A stretch of DNA of 64,000 nucleotides from an uncultured Mycoplasmatota bacterium (GTDB lineage: Bacteria; Bacillota_I; Bacilli_A; RF39; UBA660), in the NCBI GenBank assembly GCA_900547465.1, contig URHJ01000001.1:1-64000 (forward strand), written 5' to 3'. Position 1 is the first letter of the stretch, and every line of letters starts with the position of its first letter. Below are positions 39,236 through 49,675 of this stretch, piece by piece. The notes below the pieces were generated by a model. The model ran no database searches, was not told where the DNA came from, and was given only the letters and a program-made list of their open reading frames with translations. Made by a program: the position numbers and the translations under genes.

Positions 39236-39273
39236 CTAAACATATTGTATGTTTAGTATATGTTTTTTGTAAA
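39236..39273 (-). promoter_or_regulatory. clpC promoter with a 9-bp palindromic operator
   Basis: On the minus strand TTTACA (39268-39273) and TACAAT (39244-39249) are 18 bases apart. A perfect inverted repeat CTAAACATA-CAA-TATGTTTAG (39236-39256) covers the -10 and the start region. A further TATATGTTT half-site lies at 39258-39266. A bound repressor would block transcription. Confidence 0.65.
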
Positions 39274-39307
39274 GATTTTATATCCCCAAAAAAGTGACAA
39301 GAATTTC

Positions 39308-39332
39308 AAAAAAAAAGACAAACTATCTTTTC
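39308..39332 (-). terminator. Terminator after the 141-aa gene
   Basis: A short AAAGA/TCTTT stem followed by a long T run on the minus strand, overlapping the stop codon. Confidence 0.5.
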
Positions 39333-39748
39333 TTAGTAAGACAATAGCCCCTACCATCAGATAGTTCATCAAAGAATTGACTTGTTAAAGAAGTTTTTAT
39401 ATTTTTTAAATAATCATGTGATACACTACATACTTCCAATATAACTTTGCTTGAAGTAACATCAACACCATGAGAAAGAGTAGAATTAAAGCAAATACTT
39501 TCATCTGTTTCTCTACCATCAATTTTAAAAGTTCCTTTGAGCGATTTATAACGTTCAGCACCCTCATCTAGATTATGAAGACGAATACCAGAACCTGTAG
39601 GAATATATAAATAAGAAATATCATAACCATCATTTTCAATAGAAAAAGATCCATTAATTTTATACACAGGTCCAATCGCAATATCATCAGAAAGTAACGA
39701 ATAATCCTCCTCCATAATTTTAGACTCTACATACAATAATTTATCCAT
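39323..39748 (-). CDS. Hypothetical protein, possibly cupin-like
   Basis: A 141-residue protein from ATG 39748 (MDKLLYVESKIMEEDYSLL), chosen because GAGGAGTGAT precedes it; a longer in-frame start reaches into the terminator of the transporter gene. It looks soluble. The segment YIPTGSGIRLHNLDEGAERYK followed by LKGTFKIDG is reminiscent of beta-barrel cupin proteins, but the metal-binding pattern is not complete. I cannot assign a function. It lies between clpC and the YfcC-type transporter on the same strand. Confidence 0.65.
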   Translation of the reverse strand: MDKLLYVESKIMEEDYSLLSDDIAIGPVYKINGSFSIENDGYDISYLYIPTGSGIRLHNLDEGAERYKSLKGTFKIDGRETDESICFNSTLSHGVDVTSSKVILEVCSVSHDYLKNIKTSLTSQFFDELSDGRGYCLTKKR

Positions 39749-39805
39749 AATATCACTCCTCAAAATATAAAGGATATTATAATACAAAAAAATAAATCTG
39801 TAAAC

Positions 39806-39836
39806 AAAAAAAAGACCACAATCAAATGTGATCTTT
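39806..39836 (-). terminator. Terminator after the YfcC-like gene
   Basis: AAGATCACA/TGTGGTCTT stem with a 6-base loop and a T run on the minus strand. Confidence 0.8.
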
Positions 39837-39842
39837 AAAACA

Positions 39843-41363
39843 CTAAATTAATGCTAAAATAGTGAAAATAATTAACATTAGAACAAATAATTCTAATACT
39901 AATTTCCAAATGTTTTTCCACCATTCTTTGTAAGAAATTCCTAAGTATGAAAGTACAGTCATAAGTACAACACTTGTAGGAGCAACTAACATAGTAACAC
40001 CATACATAGCTTGATATACAACACCAATAACTGCATATGTACTCTTCTTAGAAACTAAACTTGCCAAATAAGGTAAAACACTTTGGAATGCATATAATGG
40101 ATCTGCATTAAATACACTAGCCAAAATTGCTGCAATAGTTGAAGTAAATACATTAAATCCTTTAGTAAATCCAAATAAGAACTTATAAATAGTTAATTGG
40201 AAAGGATGATATGTAACTGCAACTAAACAAGTATAGATTAAAATCACTAAGCAAGCAGGCTCTAAAGCCCTTTTAGCACCAGTAATAAATGCTTGTAATC
40301 CATCATTAAACTTAACTTTATAAACAATCATTAAGAACACTGCTGCAACAATCATAACTAATGATAAATCATTTAAAGTCCAACTACCAAATGCATTTAC
40401 ATTACCAAGTAATTTTCCAAATAAAGCAAATCCAAATACTTTGAATCCAGTAACTGCTGAAGTAGCATCTTCCATTGCAGTAACTTTGAAAGCATTTGAC
40501 CAAGAAATAAATGCTAAAATCATGATAACAAAGATAACAGAGAAAGCAACAACCAATGGCCATACTTTATGTTTTCCCTTTACCTCACTTGGAACATAAT
40601 AGTCTATATCAGATTTAGTTTTTACAACTTTTACAGACTCAGTTTTATCAGCTGCCTTTGTAGTAGCCTTAGTAGTCTTTTTAGTTGTTTTCTTAGTATC
40701 TTCTTTCTTTGAAGATTCTTTCTTTGTAGAAGCTTTAACTGATTTTTTCTTCTTATCTAAAGAATTAATGTATAAAATTGTATTCACAATAAGAACAGCT
40801 AATCCTAAGACAAGAATAATTAATTTAGCTCCCCAATTAGAAGTGATTTTTAAAGAAAGAGTTGACATGATAACACTTGTATTACCATAAGCAAATAAAC
40901 TACCAGCAACACCAATCATAGTAGAACCTACTAATGTAAGTGCAGCGACAATTTTATCATATCCCATTAATAAGATAAGTGATACCAAGAATGGGAAAAA
41001 GATAATTAATCCTAATTGTAAACCACAAATAGATGTGATAACTGCAAGTAATACCATAATTATAGATATTACTAATTTACCATGTTTTTGGAACTTTTTA
41101 GAAAGATTATCAAGTAAAGTACGATAAGCTGGTATAGTATTTAAAATACCATAAAAACCTCCAACAACTAAAATAAATATAGCAATATATCCAAAGTATG
41201 ATATTGCAGTAGTAGGATAACTGAATAAATCAAATAATCCCATTTGAACGCGTCCTTGATCAGCATAACTACCTGAAAAATATGCAGCAGGTAAAATCCA
41301 AGATAGTAGCATAAATACTAATAATGTTACAAGAACGACTTTAATTGTATTATGTCTCTTCAT
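39843..41363 (-). CDS. YfcC-family membrane transporter with a Lys/Thr-rich loop
   Basis: A 506-residue protein with about 11-12 membrane helices, resembling the YfcC/DcuC-like carriers of C4-dicarboxylates or amino acids. The N-terminal WILPAAYFSG segment and the duplicated halves fit the family. Between the halves (about 200-260) lies a low-complexity loop full of Lys, Thr and Ala (KKTTKKTTKATTKAADK), longer than usual. The substrate is not evident. It has its own promoter and terminator between lysS and the 141-residue gene. Confidence 0.75.
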   Translation of the reverse strand: MKRHNTIKVVLVTLLVFMLLSWILPAAYFSGSYADQGRVQMGLFDLFSYPTTAISYFGYIAIFILVVGGFYGILNTIPAYRTLLDNLSKKFQKHGKLVISIIMVLLAVITSICGLQLGLIIFFPFLVSLILLMGYDKIVAALTLVGSTMIGVAGSLFAYGNTSVIMSTLSLKITSNWGAKLIILVLGLAVLIVNTILYINSLDKKKKSVKASTKKESSKKEDTKKTTKKTTKATTKAADKTESVKVVKTKSDIDYYVPSEVKGKHKVWPLVVAFSVIFVIMILAFISWSNAFKVTAMEDATSAVTGFKVFGFALFGKLLGNVNAFGSWTLNDLSLVMIVAAVFLMIVYKVKFNDGLQAFITGAKRALEPACLVILIYTCLVAVTYHPFQLTIYKFLFGFTKGFNVFTSTIAAILASVFNADPLYAFQSVLPYLASLVSKKSTYAVIGVVYQAMYGVTMLVAPTSVVLMTVLSYLGISYKEWWKNIWKLVLELFVLMLIIFTILALI

Positions 41364-41383
41364 AATATTAACCTCCCATAATA

Positions 41384-41411
41384 ATTATACTACATTAACT
41401 TGATAATACAA
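41384..41411 (-). promoter_or_regulatory. Promoter of the YfcC-like gene
   Basis: TTGTAT, 16-base spacer, TATAAT on the minus strand. Confidence 0.6.
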
Positions 41412-41444
41412 GCTTTTACGAGTCTTTTTTATGAAATTTTGGTG

Positions 41445-41470
41445 AAAAAAAAGGATAGAACAAACTATCC
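41445..41470 (-). terminator. Terminator after lysS
   Basis: GGATAG/CTATCC stem with a 6-base loop followed by eight T on the minus strand. Confidence 0.85.
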
Positions 41471-41479
41471 AATTAACTA

Positions 41480-43387
41480 TTAATATAACTTAGCTCCAGC
41501 AGGAATATTATCATCAACCATTAAAAGATGTAAATCTTCCTCACCATCATTTTCAAAAACAGCACTAAGAAGCATACCACAAGAATCTATTCCCATCATT
41601 GTTCTTGGAGGTAAGTTAGTAATGGCTACCAAAGTCTTTCCAATAAGTTCTTCAGGCTCATAATAAGCATGAATGCCACTTAAAATTACACGTTCACTAT
41701 CTGTACCATCATCTAAAGTAAATTGTAATAATTTCTTACTCTTAGGAACTGCAACACAATTCTTTACTTTCACTACTCTAAAATCAGACTTAGAAAAAGT
41801 ATCAAAATCTACCATTTCTTCAAATAGGGGTTCTATCTTAACTTTAGAAAAATCAATTACTCTTTTTTCTTCAAATTTATTTTCAACTACTTTAGTTTTT
41901 ACAACTTTACTATCAGTATCTGAAACAGGTTTCATAAGTGGGAACATAACAACATCTTTAATATTCTCACTATTTGTTAATAATTGAACAATACGATCAA
42001 TTCCCATTCCCCAACCAGAAATAGGTGGCATACCATATTCCATAGCGCCAATATAATCATAGTCCATATCCATTGCTTCCTCATCACCAGCTTCTTTTAA
42101 TTTAGCTTGTTCTAGAAGTCTTCTTTCTTGTTCAACTGGATTTACAAGTTCAGAATAACCATTAACTATTTCAGCACCATTAACAACCAATTGAAAACGA
42201 TCTGTAATTTGAGGATTATCATCATTAGTACGAGCAAGCGGACTCAAATCAATAGGATGCTCAGTTAAATAAACAGGAGAAACCATAGAAGGTCTAGCTA
42301 CCTTTTTATATAAAACATCTACTAGATTACCAAATCCTAAATTTTCAATAGGAGTTTCACTTTCTAATTCTATTCCATCTTCTTTAATTTTAGCTAATAA
42401 TTTTTCTTTTGTATTATAAACATTAATATCTATATTAGAATGTTTAATCAATAACTCTCTAAAAGACACAATAGGAAAATCCCCACTAAAATCAATTTCC
42501 TTATCACCAAAGTTAATAGTCAATGTTCCAAAAATATTTTTGATAATTGTTTGAATCATATTCTGAATTAACTTCATATTATCTTTATAATTAAAATAAG
42601 CTTGATATGTCTCTATCATAGTAAAATCTTGCAAATGAGTTTGATCAATTCCCTCATTTCTAAAACATCTACCTATTTCATAAACTTTAGGAAGTCCAGC
42701 AATTACAGCTCTCTTCATATAAGTTTCAGGAGCAATTCTTAAATAAACATCCATATCTAAAGCATTATGATGTGATTTAAATGGTCTAGCAGTTGCTCCA
42801 CTTGGTTTATTATTCAAAATAGGTGTTTCAATTTCCATATAACCTAAATTATCTAAATAATTTCTTAATTCTTTAATAAATTTCATACGAATAAGAAAAC
42901 GATCACGACTATCTTGATTCATAATTAAATCTACATATCTTTGACGATAACAAGCCTCTTGATCAGTAAGACCATGGAACTTCTCAGGAAGAGGTTTCAA
43001 AGCTTTACCTAAAAATTCAAAACTATCAACACGTATAGTTTTTTCACCTGTATGAGTAGTAAATACCTCACCACTTGCACCTATAAAGTCTCCAATATCA
43101 AAACATTCTTTAAAGAATTTATATCTTTCTTCTCCAACCATATCTACTTTTATAGATAATTGAATTTTTCCCTTAATGTCACGAATAGTAAGAAAACTCA
43201 TCTTACCCATTTTTCTCATAAAAACAATTCTACCAGCTACTCTAACACCAGTAACACCATCTTCTAAAGAACTAACATCACATATATCATAATTTGTTTC
43301 ATATCTTTCAGGATATGGATTACAAACTTCTCTTATTTTTTCTACTTTTTCACGTCTAACTAATTCTTGTTCACTAAACTCTCTCAT
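41480..43387 (-). CDS. lysS: Lysyl-tRNA synthetase (class II) with C-terminal Trbp111-type tRNA-binding domain
   Basis: A 635-residue protein from ATG 43387 (MREFSEQELVRREKVEKIR), with GGAGG upstream. Residues 1-490 are an ordinary LysRS: OB-fold anticodon domain, motif 2 FRNEGIDQTHLQDFTMIE and motif 3 GWGMGIDRI. Instead of ending there it has a linker and a domain at about 525-635: FSKSDFRVVKVKNCV, then LSGIHAYYEPEELIGKTLV and NLPPRTMMGI. That domain matches the one usually at the C-terminus of MetRS. The MetRS in this window lacks it. It follows the RDD gene directly. Confidence 0.96.
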   Translation of the reverse strand: MREFSEQELVRREKVEKIREVCNPYPERYETNYDICDVSSLEDGVTGVRVAGRIVFMRKMGKMSFLTIRDIKGKIQLSIKVDMVGEERYKFFKECFDIGDFIGASGEVFTTHTGEKTIRVDSFEFLGKALKPLPEKFHGLTDQEACYRQRYVDLIMNQDSRDRFLIRMKFIKELRNYLDNLGYMEIETPILNNKPSGATARPFKSHHNALDMDVYLRIAPETYMKRAVIAGLPKVYEIGRCFRNEGIDQTHLQDFTMIETYQAYFNYKDNMKLIQNMIQTIIKNIFGTLTINFGDKEIDFSGDFPIVSFRELLIKHSNIDINVYNTKEKLLAKIKEDGIELESETPIENLGFGNLVDVLYKKVARPSMVSPVYLTEHPIDLSPLARTNDDNPQITDRFQLVVNGAEIVNGYSELVNPVEQERRLLEQAKLKEAGDEEAMDMDYDYIGAMEYGMPPISGWGMGIDRIVQLLTNSENIKDVVMFPLMKPVSDTDSKVVKTKVVENKFEEKRVIDFSKVKIEPLFEEMVDFDTFSKSDFRVVKVKNCVAVPKSKKLLQFTLDDGTDSERVILSGIHAYYEPEELIGKTLVAITNLPPRTMMGIDSCGMLLSAVFENDGEEDLHLLMVDDNIPAGAKLY

Positions 43388-43388
43388 A

Positions 43389-44163
43389 TTATACCTCCAC
43401 ATTTACTACTTTTGTATGACAAATAATATCATGCAAACCTCTTTTGTCTTTTCTTGATAAAACCATAAGTGCCGTTATGAATAAAACCATATATTGTATT
43501 AATTGAAAAACAGTAACCGTTGTTGTATAAACGTATCTATTACCCACAATTGATACAGTTAAAACTATCATATTAACTAAAATAGAATTAATTATAAAAG
43601 AACGCATCAACATTGCATTAATAGATAATTCACCACTATCAGTACTTTCAATTCTAATTTTCATAAGCTTCTTACCAACAGTTTGTCCTTTTTTATAATA
43701 TTGGTAAACTATAAAATATAAAACATATACTGCTATCATAATTATAGAAGAAAGACCAGTTTCCCTAGCCATATCATAACTAATGCTAGAAACTCGATTC
43801 ATATATGTATTCATATCAATCTTACCATTTGTATACTCTTCAACAACTTTATTAGTCTCCTCTGACAACTTCTCATAATTATTTGAAGAAGTAAAAGGCA
43901 TTGTAACTATTGATGATATCAACAAAATTAAAAACATATCTATTAAGTATGCTCCAAGTCTCTGAACAAACGAAGCATTTTTATTAGAAATAGTTGATTC
44001 CTTTTCAACAATAATTGGGGAAATAACCTCTGAAGATTCTTTTTTATCCACTTTTTCTGTGGATTTTTCTACATCTACCGGAACACTATCCACAACTTTT
44101 GTGAATTTTTTATTTTTATCTTCTCTTTTTTCCACTTTTTTTGTGGATTTTTTCTTATCATTA

Positions 44164-44171
<8 letters not shown>
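43389..44171 (-). CDS. RDD family membrane protein
   Basis: A 260-residue protein with a charged, repetitive N-terminal tail of about 60 residues (Lys, Glu, Asp, Val, Ser), then an RDD domain. The Arg is in FVQRLGAYLIDMFLILL and the KKGQTVGKKLMKIRI segment and an Asp near the end complete the pattern. Four membrane helices are likely (about 72-92, 142-160, 190-210, 225-245). Family roles are poorly known. It is cotranslated with dusB (8-base overlap) and lysS (1-base gap). Confidence 0.85.
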
Positions 44172-45144
<973 letters not shown>

Positions 45145-45193
45145 AACAATCACCAAATTACTTTTTATAAATAATCACTCTAAAAGCAAAGAT

Positions 45194-45222
45194 AGTATAC
45201 TATAAAACTATAATTTTTTCAA
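45194..45222 (-). promoter_or_regulatory. Promoter of dusB-RDD-lysS
   Basis: TTGAAA, 17-base spacer, TATACT on the minus strand; predicted start near 45187. Confidence 0.75.
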
Positions 45223-45244
45223 ATAAAAATAAAAAGAGCAGATT

Positions 45245-47215
45245 TTAATTATCCAACTCTTCTAATAATTCAGCTTTACTCATTTTAGAATAATTCTTAA
45301 TACCTTTTTCTTTAGCAAGTTCTCTTAACTTAGTAATAGACATAGATTCTAAACTAGTTTCTTCATCTTCTTCAGGCATTTTTCCATTCTTAACTAAATA
45401 ATCAATTTGTTCTTTAGTTAAAGTTTCATATTCAAGTAAAGTCTCAGCAATAAGTTTTAATAAATCTTTATTTGCTTTTATAATTTCAGTTGCTTTTTTA
45501 TGGCAATCATTAATTATTTTTCTCATTTCCATATCAATTTCATTCGCAACTTCGTTAGAGAAATGTTGACTCTTATTATAATCTCTACCTAAGAAAACAC
45601 TTCCTTCTTGTTGTTCAAATTGAAGAGGACCTAAATCACTCATACCATACTCAGTTACCATTGCACGTGCTATTTTAGTAGCTTTTTCAAAATCATTATG
45701 TGCACCAGTTGTAATTTCACCAAATGTAATTTCTTCAGCTGTACGACCACCAAGTAATCCTGTAATTTCTTCTAATAAATCAGTTTTAGTAGAACACATC
45801 TTTTCTTCACTTGGAACCATCATATTATATCCACCTGCTGCACCACGAGGAATAATAGTAACTTTTTGAACATCATTAGCATTATCAAGTTTTAATCCAA
45901 TAACAGCGTGTCCAGCTTCGTGATAAGCCACTAATTTTCTATCATTTTCACTATACTTATGAGATGCTTTAGCAGGACCCATTAATACACGATCTGTTGC
46001 TTCATCTATCTCACTCATAGTTATTTTATCTTTATTACGTCTAACAGCAAGTAAAGCAGCTTCATTAAGTAGGTTTTCCAAATCAGCACCACTAAATCCT
46101 GGAGTTCTTTTTGCTAAGTTAGATAAAGTAATACCATCAGCTAATTTCTTATTCTTTGCATGAACAGCAAGAATTTCCTCACGACCTCTAACATCAGGTA
46201 AATTAACAGTAACTTGTCTATCAAATCTACCAGGACGTAATAATGCAGGATCAAGTACATCAGGTCTATTTGTAGCAGCTATAATTATTATTCCTTCATT
46301 AGCACCAAAACCGTCCATCTCAGTAAGTAATTGGTTAAGTGTTTGTTCACGTTCATCATGTCCTCCACCTAAACCAGTTCCTCTTTGACGACCAACTGCA
46401 TCTATTTCATCAATAAATATTAAACATGGAGCATTTCTTTTTGCTTGTTGGAACATATCACGTACACGACTTGCTCCAACACCCACGAATAATTCAACAA
46501 AGTCTGAGCCACTAATAAAGTAAAATGGAACATTAGCTTCACCTGCAACACTCTTAGCAAGTAATGTTTTACCAGTTCCAGGAGGACCTACTAATAATAC
46601 TCCCTTAGGAATTCTAGCTCCTAATTTTTGGAACTTTTTAGGATTTTTCAAGAAATCGATTAATTCAGCAACTTCTTCTTTTTCTTCCTTTAGACCAGCA
46701 ACATCTTTAAATGTAACTTTATTTTTATCATCACTTAAACGAGCTTTGCTCTTACCAAAATCCAAAGAACTTTTATTTCCAGCCATTTGACGATTAAAGA
46801 AGAAGAAAGCAAGTCCTATTAATACCACAAAAGGTAATACATTAACAAGAACAATTAACAAAGCTGATGATTCAGGATCAGGTTTAGCAGTCATCTTAAA
46901 CTCTTGAGCTTCAGAATAATCAACAATCTTCTTCATAACTTGTTCACTCTTTGGAAGTCTTACATAAAAAGATTCATCTTTTTTATATTTTTTTAAAGTA
47001 CCCTCTACTTCATAAATTTGAGCACTATCCCTAGTAGTAACAGTTATTTCTTTTACTTCTCCACTACTAAGTTCTGTCATAAATTGATTATATGTTAAAT
47101 TATGAATATTTTGATTTAACACATTAACAAAGTACAAAACGCCAAGAATAATTAAAAACATAAATACATATGGAACTAATCCGCGTTTTATTTCTTTTTT
47201 CATATTTTTATTCAT
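45245..47215 (-). CDS. ftsH: ATP-dependent zinc metalloprotease FtsH with SAP/Rho_N-like tail
   Basis: A 656-residue membrane AAA+ protease. Two helices (about 12-32 and 118-140) flank an outer domain. Walker A is [18 protein letters not shown] (about 210), Walker [11 protein letters not shown], and the second region of homology [19 protein letters not shown]. Zinc is bound by HEAGH (about 434) and a downstream Asp. The last 33 residues ([30 protein letters not shown], here quoted in parts as [14 protein letters not shown] and [12 protein letters not shown]) look like a helix-extended-helix SAP/Rho_N unit. It follows tilS by 13 bases. Confidence 0.97.
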   Translation of the reverse strand: MNKNMKKEIKRGLVPYVFMFLIILGVLYFVNVLNQNIHNLTYNQFMTELSSGEVKEITVTTRDSAQIYEVEGTLKKYKKDESFYVRLPKSEQVMKKIVDYSEAQEFKMTAKPDPESSALLIVLVNVLPFVVLIGLAFFFFNRQMAGNKSSLDFGKSKARLSDDKNKVTFKDVAGLKEEKEEVAELIDFLKNPKKFQKLGARIPKGVLLVGPPGTGKTLLAKSVAGEANVPFYFISGSDFVELFVGVGASRVRDMFQQAKRNAPCLIFIDEIDAVGRQRGTGLGGGHDEREQTLNQLLTEMDGFGANEGIIIIAATNRPDVLDPALLRPGRFDRQVTVNLPDVRGREEILAVHAKNKKLADGITLSNLAKRTPGFSGADLENLLNEAALLAVRRNKDKITMSEIDEATDRVLMGPAKASHKYSENDRKLVAYHEAGHAVIGLKLDNANDVQKVTIIPRGAAGGYNMMVPSEEKMCSTKTDLLEEITGLLGGRTAEEITFGEITTGAHNDFEKATKIARAMVTEYGMSDLGPLQFEQQEGSVFLGRDYNKSQHFSNEVANEIDMEMRKIINDCHKKATEIIKANKDLLKLIAETLLEYETLTKEQIDYLVKNGKMPEEDEETSLESMSITKLRELAKEKGIKNYSKMSKAELLEELDN

Positions 47216-47228
47216 TAAATTTCCTCCT

Positions 47229-48548
47229 CTAACAGTATTTCATTATTATATCATAGTTTTCTTTTTTTGACTTGTCAAATTTAGATTTTTTTATTCCTGG
47301 AATCCAAACTATTCTTCCTAAAGAATCAACAACAATAGGCCACAAATCTCTATCTCTAATATCTATCTTCTTATCAATAAATATATCTTTTACCTTTTTC
47401 TTACCATTAAGACCTTTAACCTCCATCTTATCACCAAGTTTTCTAGTACGAATGATAAGTGGTAGACTAACTTCATCTGATGACAACCTACAAATAAAGT
47501 TTGAATTATCTGAAACATCATCAATCAAAGATATTTTGTGTTTATTAGGAAGTTCAGCATATTTACTAAACTCAATCTCATAAGCAGTTAACTCATCAGT
47601 CTCTCTACGTAAGTAAAAATAATCATAACTTTTTATAGCTAAAATTTCATTAGGCAAATTAACTTGCATATTAGCTTTACGAGAATGTAAAACTTGATTC
47701 AATAAATCTATATGTTTATCCCCAACTAGAATTAAATCATCTTGATAAAAATCTTCCATAATATAATATAATATTTCTTTTTGAATATAAGGATCCAACT
47801 CTAAAAAAGCACTTATTTTTATATATCCAGTTTTTGAATCAACAATTTTTCTATAAGCTTTATCTCTTTCTTTTTCTATATATTTAGAAGCCTCAGCTAA
47901 ATTATGACTATATTTCAATACTTTCTTATGAACATTAGGATCTTCTTCCTTTAAAAAAGGTAATACATATTTTCTATATCTATTTCTTGTGTACTTCATT
48001 TTATGATTGGATTCATCAACATAGTAAAAAACATTATTTAATTTATCATAATCTTCTAATTCTTTTTTCGTATAATGAATCAAAGGTCTCGCAATCTTAT
48101 AACTACCCATATCTACAATTTCATGAAAACCACTATAACCATTTAAATTAGAACCTCTTATCATTCTCATCAAAACAGTTTCTATTAAATCATCACCATG
48201 ATGTGCTGTCATCAAGTAATTTGCACGATATTTTTCAACTAAACTTTCAAAAAAGTGATATCTTATATTTCTTGCTTCATTATGAAAATTATCATCACCG
48301 TACTTTTCAATTACCATCCCTTCAAACATAACATCATGTTCAGCACAATATTTTTTCATAAATTCAGCTTCTTCTACACTTTGCTTTCTTAAATTATGAT
48401 TAACATGAGCACAAATAAGTTCCAAATTATACTTTTCCCTAACTTTTAAAAGCATATCGAAAAGAGCCATTGAATCAGGGCCAGAAGAACACCCAATAAC
48501 TATCCTATCTCCCTTGTTAAATTGAAAATAATCTTCAATTGAAATCAT
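47229..48548 (-). CDS. tilS: tRNA(Ile)-lysidine synthetase
   Basis: A 439-residue N-type ATP pyrophosphatase that turns C34 of the AUA-reading tRNA(Ile) into lysidine. The PP-loop is SSGPDSMALFDML (about 21-33). Further motifs are AHVNHNLRKQSVEEAEF and MTAHHGDDLIETVLMRMIRGS. The C-terminal substrate-binding domains are also present (RTRKLGDKMEVKGLNGKKKVKD is quoted in part as RKLGDKMEVKG). The gene is essential in most bacteria. It precedes ftsH, as in Bacillus, and has its own promoter. Confidence 0.95.
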   Translation of the reverse strand: MISIEDYFQFNKGDRIVIGCSSGPDSMALFDMLLKVREKYNLELICAHVNHNLRKQSVEEAEFMKKYCAEHDVMFEGMVIEKYGDDNFHNEARNIRYHFFESLVEKYRANYLMTAHHGDDLIETVLMRMIRGSNLNGYSGFHEIVDMGSYKIARPLIHYTKKELEDYDKLNNVFYYVDESNHKMKYTRNRYRKYVLPFLKEEDPNVHKKVLKYSHNLAEASKYIEKERDKAYRKIVDSKTGYIKISAFLELDPYIQKEILYYIMEDFYQDDLILVGDKHIDLLNQVLHSRKANMQVNLPNEILAIKSYDYFYLRRETDELTAYEIEFSKYAELPNKHKISLIDDVSDNSNFICRLSSDEVSLPLIIRTRKLGDKMEVKGLNGKKKVKDIFIDKKIDIRDRDLWPIVVDSLGRIVWIPGIKKSKFDKSKKENYDIIMKYC

Positions 48549-48564
48549 TTATATCACCAATACC

Positions 48565-48593
48565 ATTCTATACGAAATTCATCATTTTATCAA
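48565..48593 (-). promoter_or_regulatory. Promoter of tilS-ftsH
   Basis: TTGATA, 17-base spacer, TAGAAT on the minus strand, 17 bases before the tilS start. Confidence 0.65.
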
Positions 48594-48617
48594 TATAAAA
48601 CAAAGAAATTACAAAAC

Positions 48618-48647
48618 AAAAAAGTTAATCCTAAAATTAACTTTTTT
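48618..48647 (-). terminator. Terminator after divIC
   Basis: AAAAAAGTTAAT/ATTAACTTTTTT stem on the minus strand with a T run included in the 3' arm. Confidence 0.8.
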
Positions 48648-48650
48648 TAC

Positions 48651-48944
48651 CTAAGGAATTCTTAAAATTATCTCTCCATCTTTAGAATAAGAGTACTTTT
48701 CCCTAGCATATCTCGCTATATAATCAGGATCTTGTAATTTATCAGCATCAACTTGTAATTCATCTTGTTTTTCTTTTAAAGACACTAACTTTTCTTTTAA
48801 TTCTTTCTTTTCTTTATATTTATCATAAATTTCTACCCAATATTTACCAATAGTATAAGTCGTACCAATAATAATTACTAAAGATGTAATACCTAAAAAA
48901 AATAATCTTTTTCTTTTCTTTTTATCCTTTTTCTTCTTCTGCAA
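48651..48944 (-). CDS. divIC: FtsL/DivIC-type septum protein
   Basis: A 97-residue protein from TTG 48944 (LQKKKKDKKKRKRLFF), placed there because AAGGTGGTG lies just upstream; longer in-frame starts reach back to the promoter. A basic cytoplasmic tail is followed by one helix (about 14-34), a coiled coil (YDKYKEKKELKEKLVSLKEK) and the conserved DPDYIARYAREKY motif. It stabilises the division septum complex with FtsL and FtsB-like partners. In Bacillus it lies between yabQ and the genes leading to tilS. Confidence 0.85.
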   Translation of the reverse strand: MQKKKKDKKKRKRLFFLGITSLVIIIGTTYTIGKYWVEIYDKYKEKKELKEKLVSLKEKQDELQVDADKLQDPDYIARYAREKYSYSKDGEIILRIP

Positions 48945-48989
48945 GGATACCACCACCTTACTATTTATATAGAGTATATCACAAACCAA

Positions 48990-49016
48990 CAAAAAAAGAG
49001 TCGAACTATAACTCTT
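48990..49016 (-). terminator. Terminator after yabQ
   Basis: AAGAGT/ACTCTT stem with a 9-base loop followed by a T run on the minus strand, at the yabQ stop. Confidence 0.75.
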
Positions 49017-49338
49017 TCTTATTCACTTTACACTTTTTTAACACTTTTTTCAAATATACTTTAAAAGAATTAACATACTGACTCAACCGAATATTACCAA
49101 CTAAGTAACCAATCCCTATCATCAAGAAAAAATATATATGAATAATACCATTATTTATTTTTTGTATCAAAAGAAAATATAACAAAGTAAAATCTAAAAT
49201 ATAAACAAAAGTAATTATAACTTTAAAATATATATTTTTAGTAAACAAAAATCGATAATTTAGATTAGTACATATAGAAAAGATAATTCCAAAAACAAAA
49301 GAAAAGAAAAGCGAAACAATTTGAATACGTAAATTCAT
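49006..49338 (-). CDS. yabQ: Spore cortex protein YabQ-like
   Basis: A 110-residue membrane protein with about three helices (about 6-24, 38-58, 65-84) and a basic C-terminal tail. The pattern SFVFGIIFSICTNLNYR followed by YILDFTLLYFLL fits YabQ, a spore cortex protein of the forespore surface. Its start overlaps the yabP stop (TAATG), so the two are translated together. The similarity alone is modest; position next to yabP and divIC decides the call. Confidence 0.8.
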   Translation of the reverse strand: MNLRIQIVSLFFSFVFGIIFSICTNLNYRFLFTKNIYFKVIITFVYILDFTLLYFLLIQKINNGIIHIYFFLMIGIGYLVGNIRLSQYVNSFKVYLKKVLKKCKVNKKEL

Positions 49339-49628
49339 TACTTAAATAATCTATTAAATAAACTATTTTCTTTTGCTTTTTTATCGTTATCTTCCAAATA
49401 ATTAACCCCTTTAACAAGACCACGTATAGATACATGTCCCTGTAATGTATCAAGTTTTATTAATTCTAGATCTTCCCCTTTAATCAAAATAAAACCCATA
49501 CTAGTCTCTAATAAAAATTGTTCCGTATCAAAGTTTTCTATTTTTTTTACACCAGTAATCATTAAATTCTTTCTTTCAACTAAACTTATACCATGACTAT
49601 AATTCGTTATTGTATCCTGTTTTTCCAT
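49338..49628 (-). CDS. yabP: Sporulation protein YabP
   Basis: A 96-residue protein from ATG 49628 (MEKQDTITNYSHG), 6 bases after AGGAGG. It matches the YabP/YqfC family: HGISLVERKNLMITGVKKIENF at the front, LLETSMGFILIKGEDLELIKLD in the middle and GHVSIRGLVKGVNYLED at the end (quoted in parts). YabP is needed for spore coat and cortex formation in Bacillus. It is a strong marker for a sporulating lineage. It forms a two-gene unit with yabQ. Confidence 0.9.
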   Translation of the reverse strand: MEKQDTITNYSHGISLVERKNLMITGVKKIENFDTEQFLLETSMGFILIKGEDLELIKLDTLQGHVSIRGLVKGVNYLEDNDKKAKENSLFNRLFK

Positions 49629-49675
49629 ATTATTTCCTCCTAACAAATAATATGTTTAAATAAAAAAAATATTAC

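Noticed and set aside
39225..39300. CtsR or CIRCE operator at clpC
   Set aside because: Neither GGTCAAA repeats nor TTAGCACTC/GAGTGCTAA are present; the palindrome is different.
44020..44160. Repeated TCCAC...GTGGA stretches in the RDD gene as regulatory repeats
   Set aside because: They encode the repetitive Lys/Ser/Val/Glu tail and are explained by low-complexity coding sequence.
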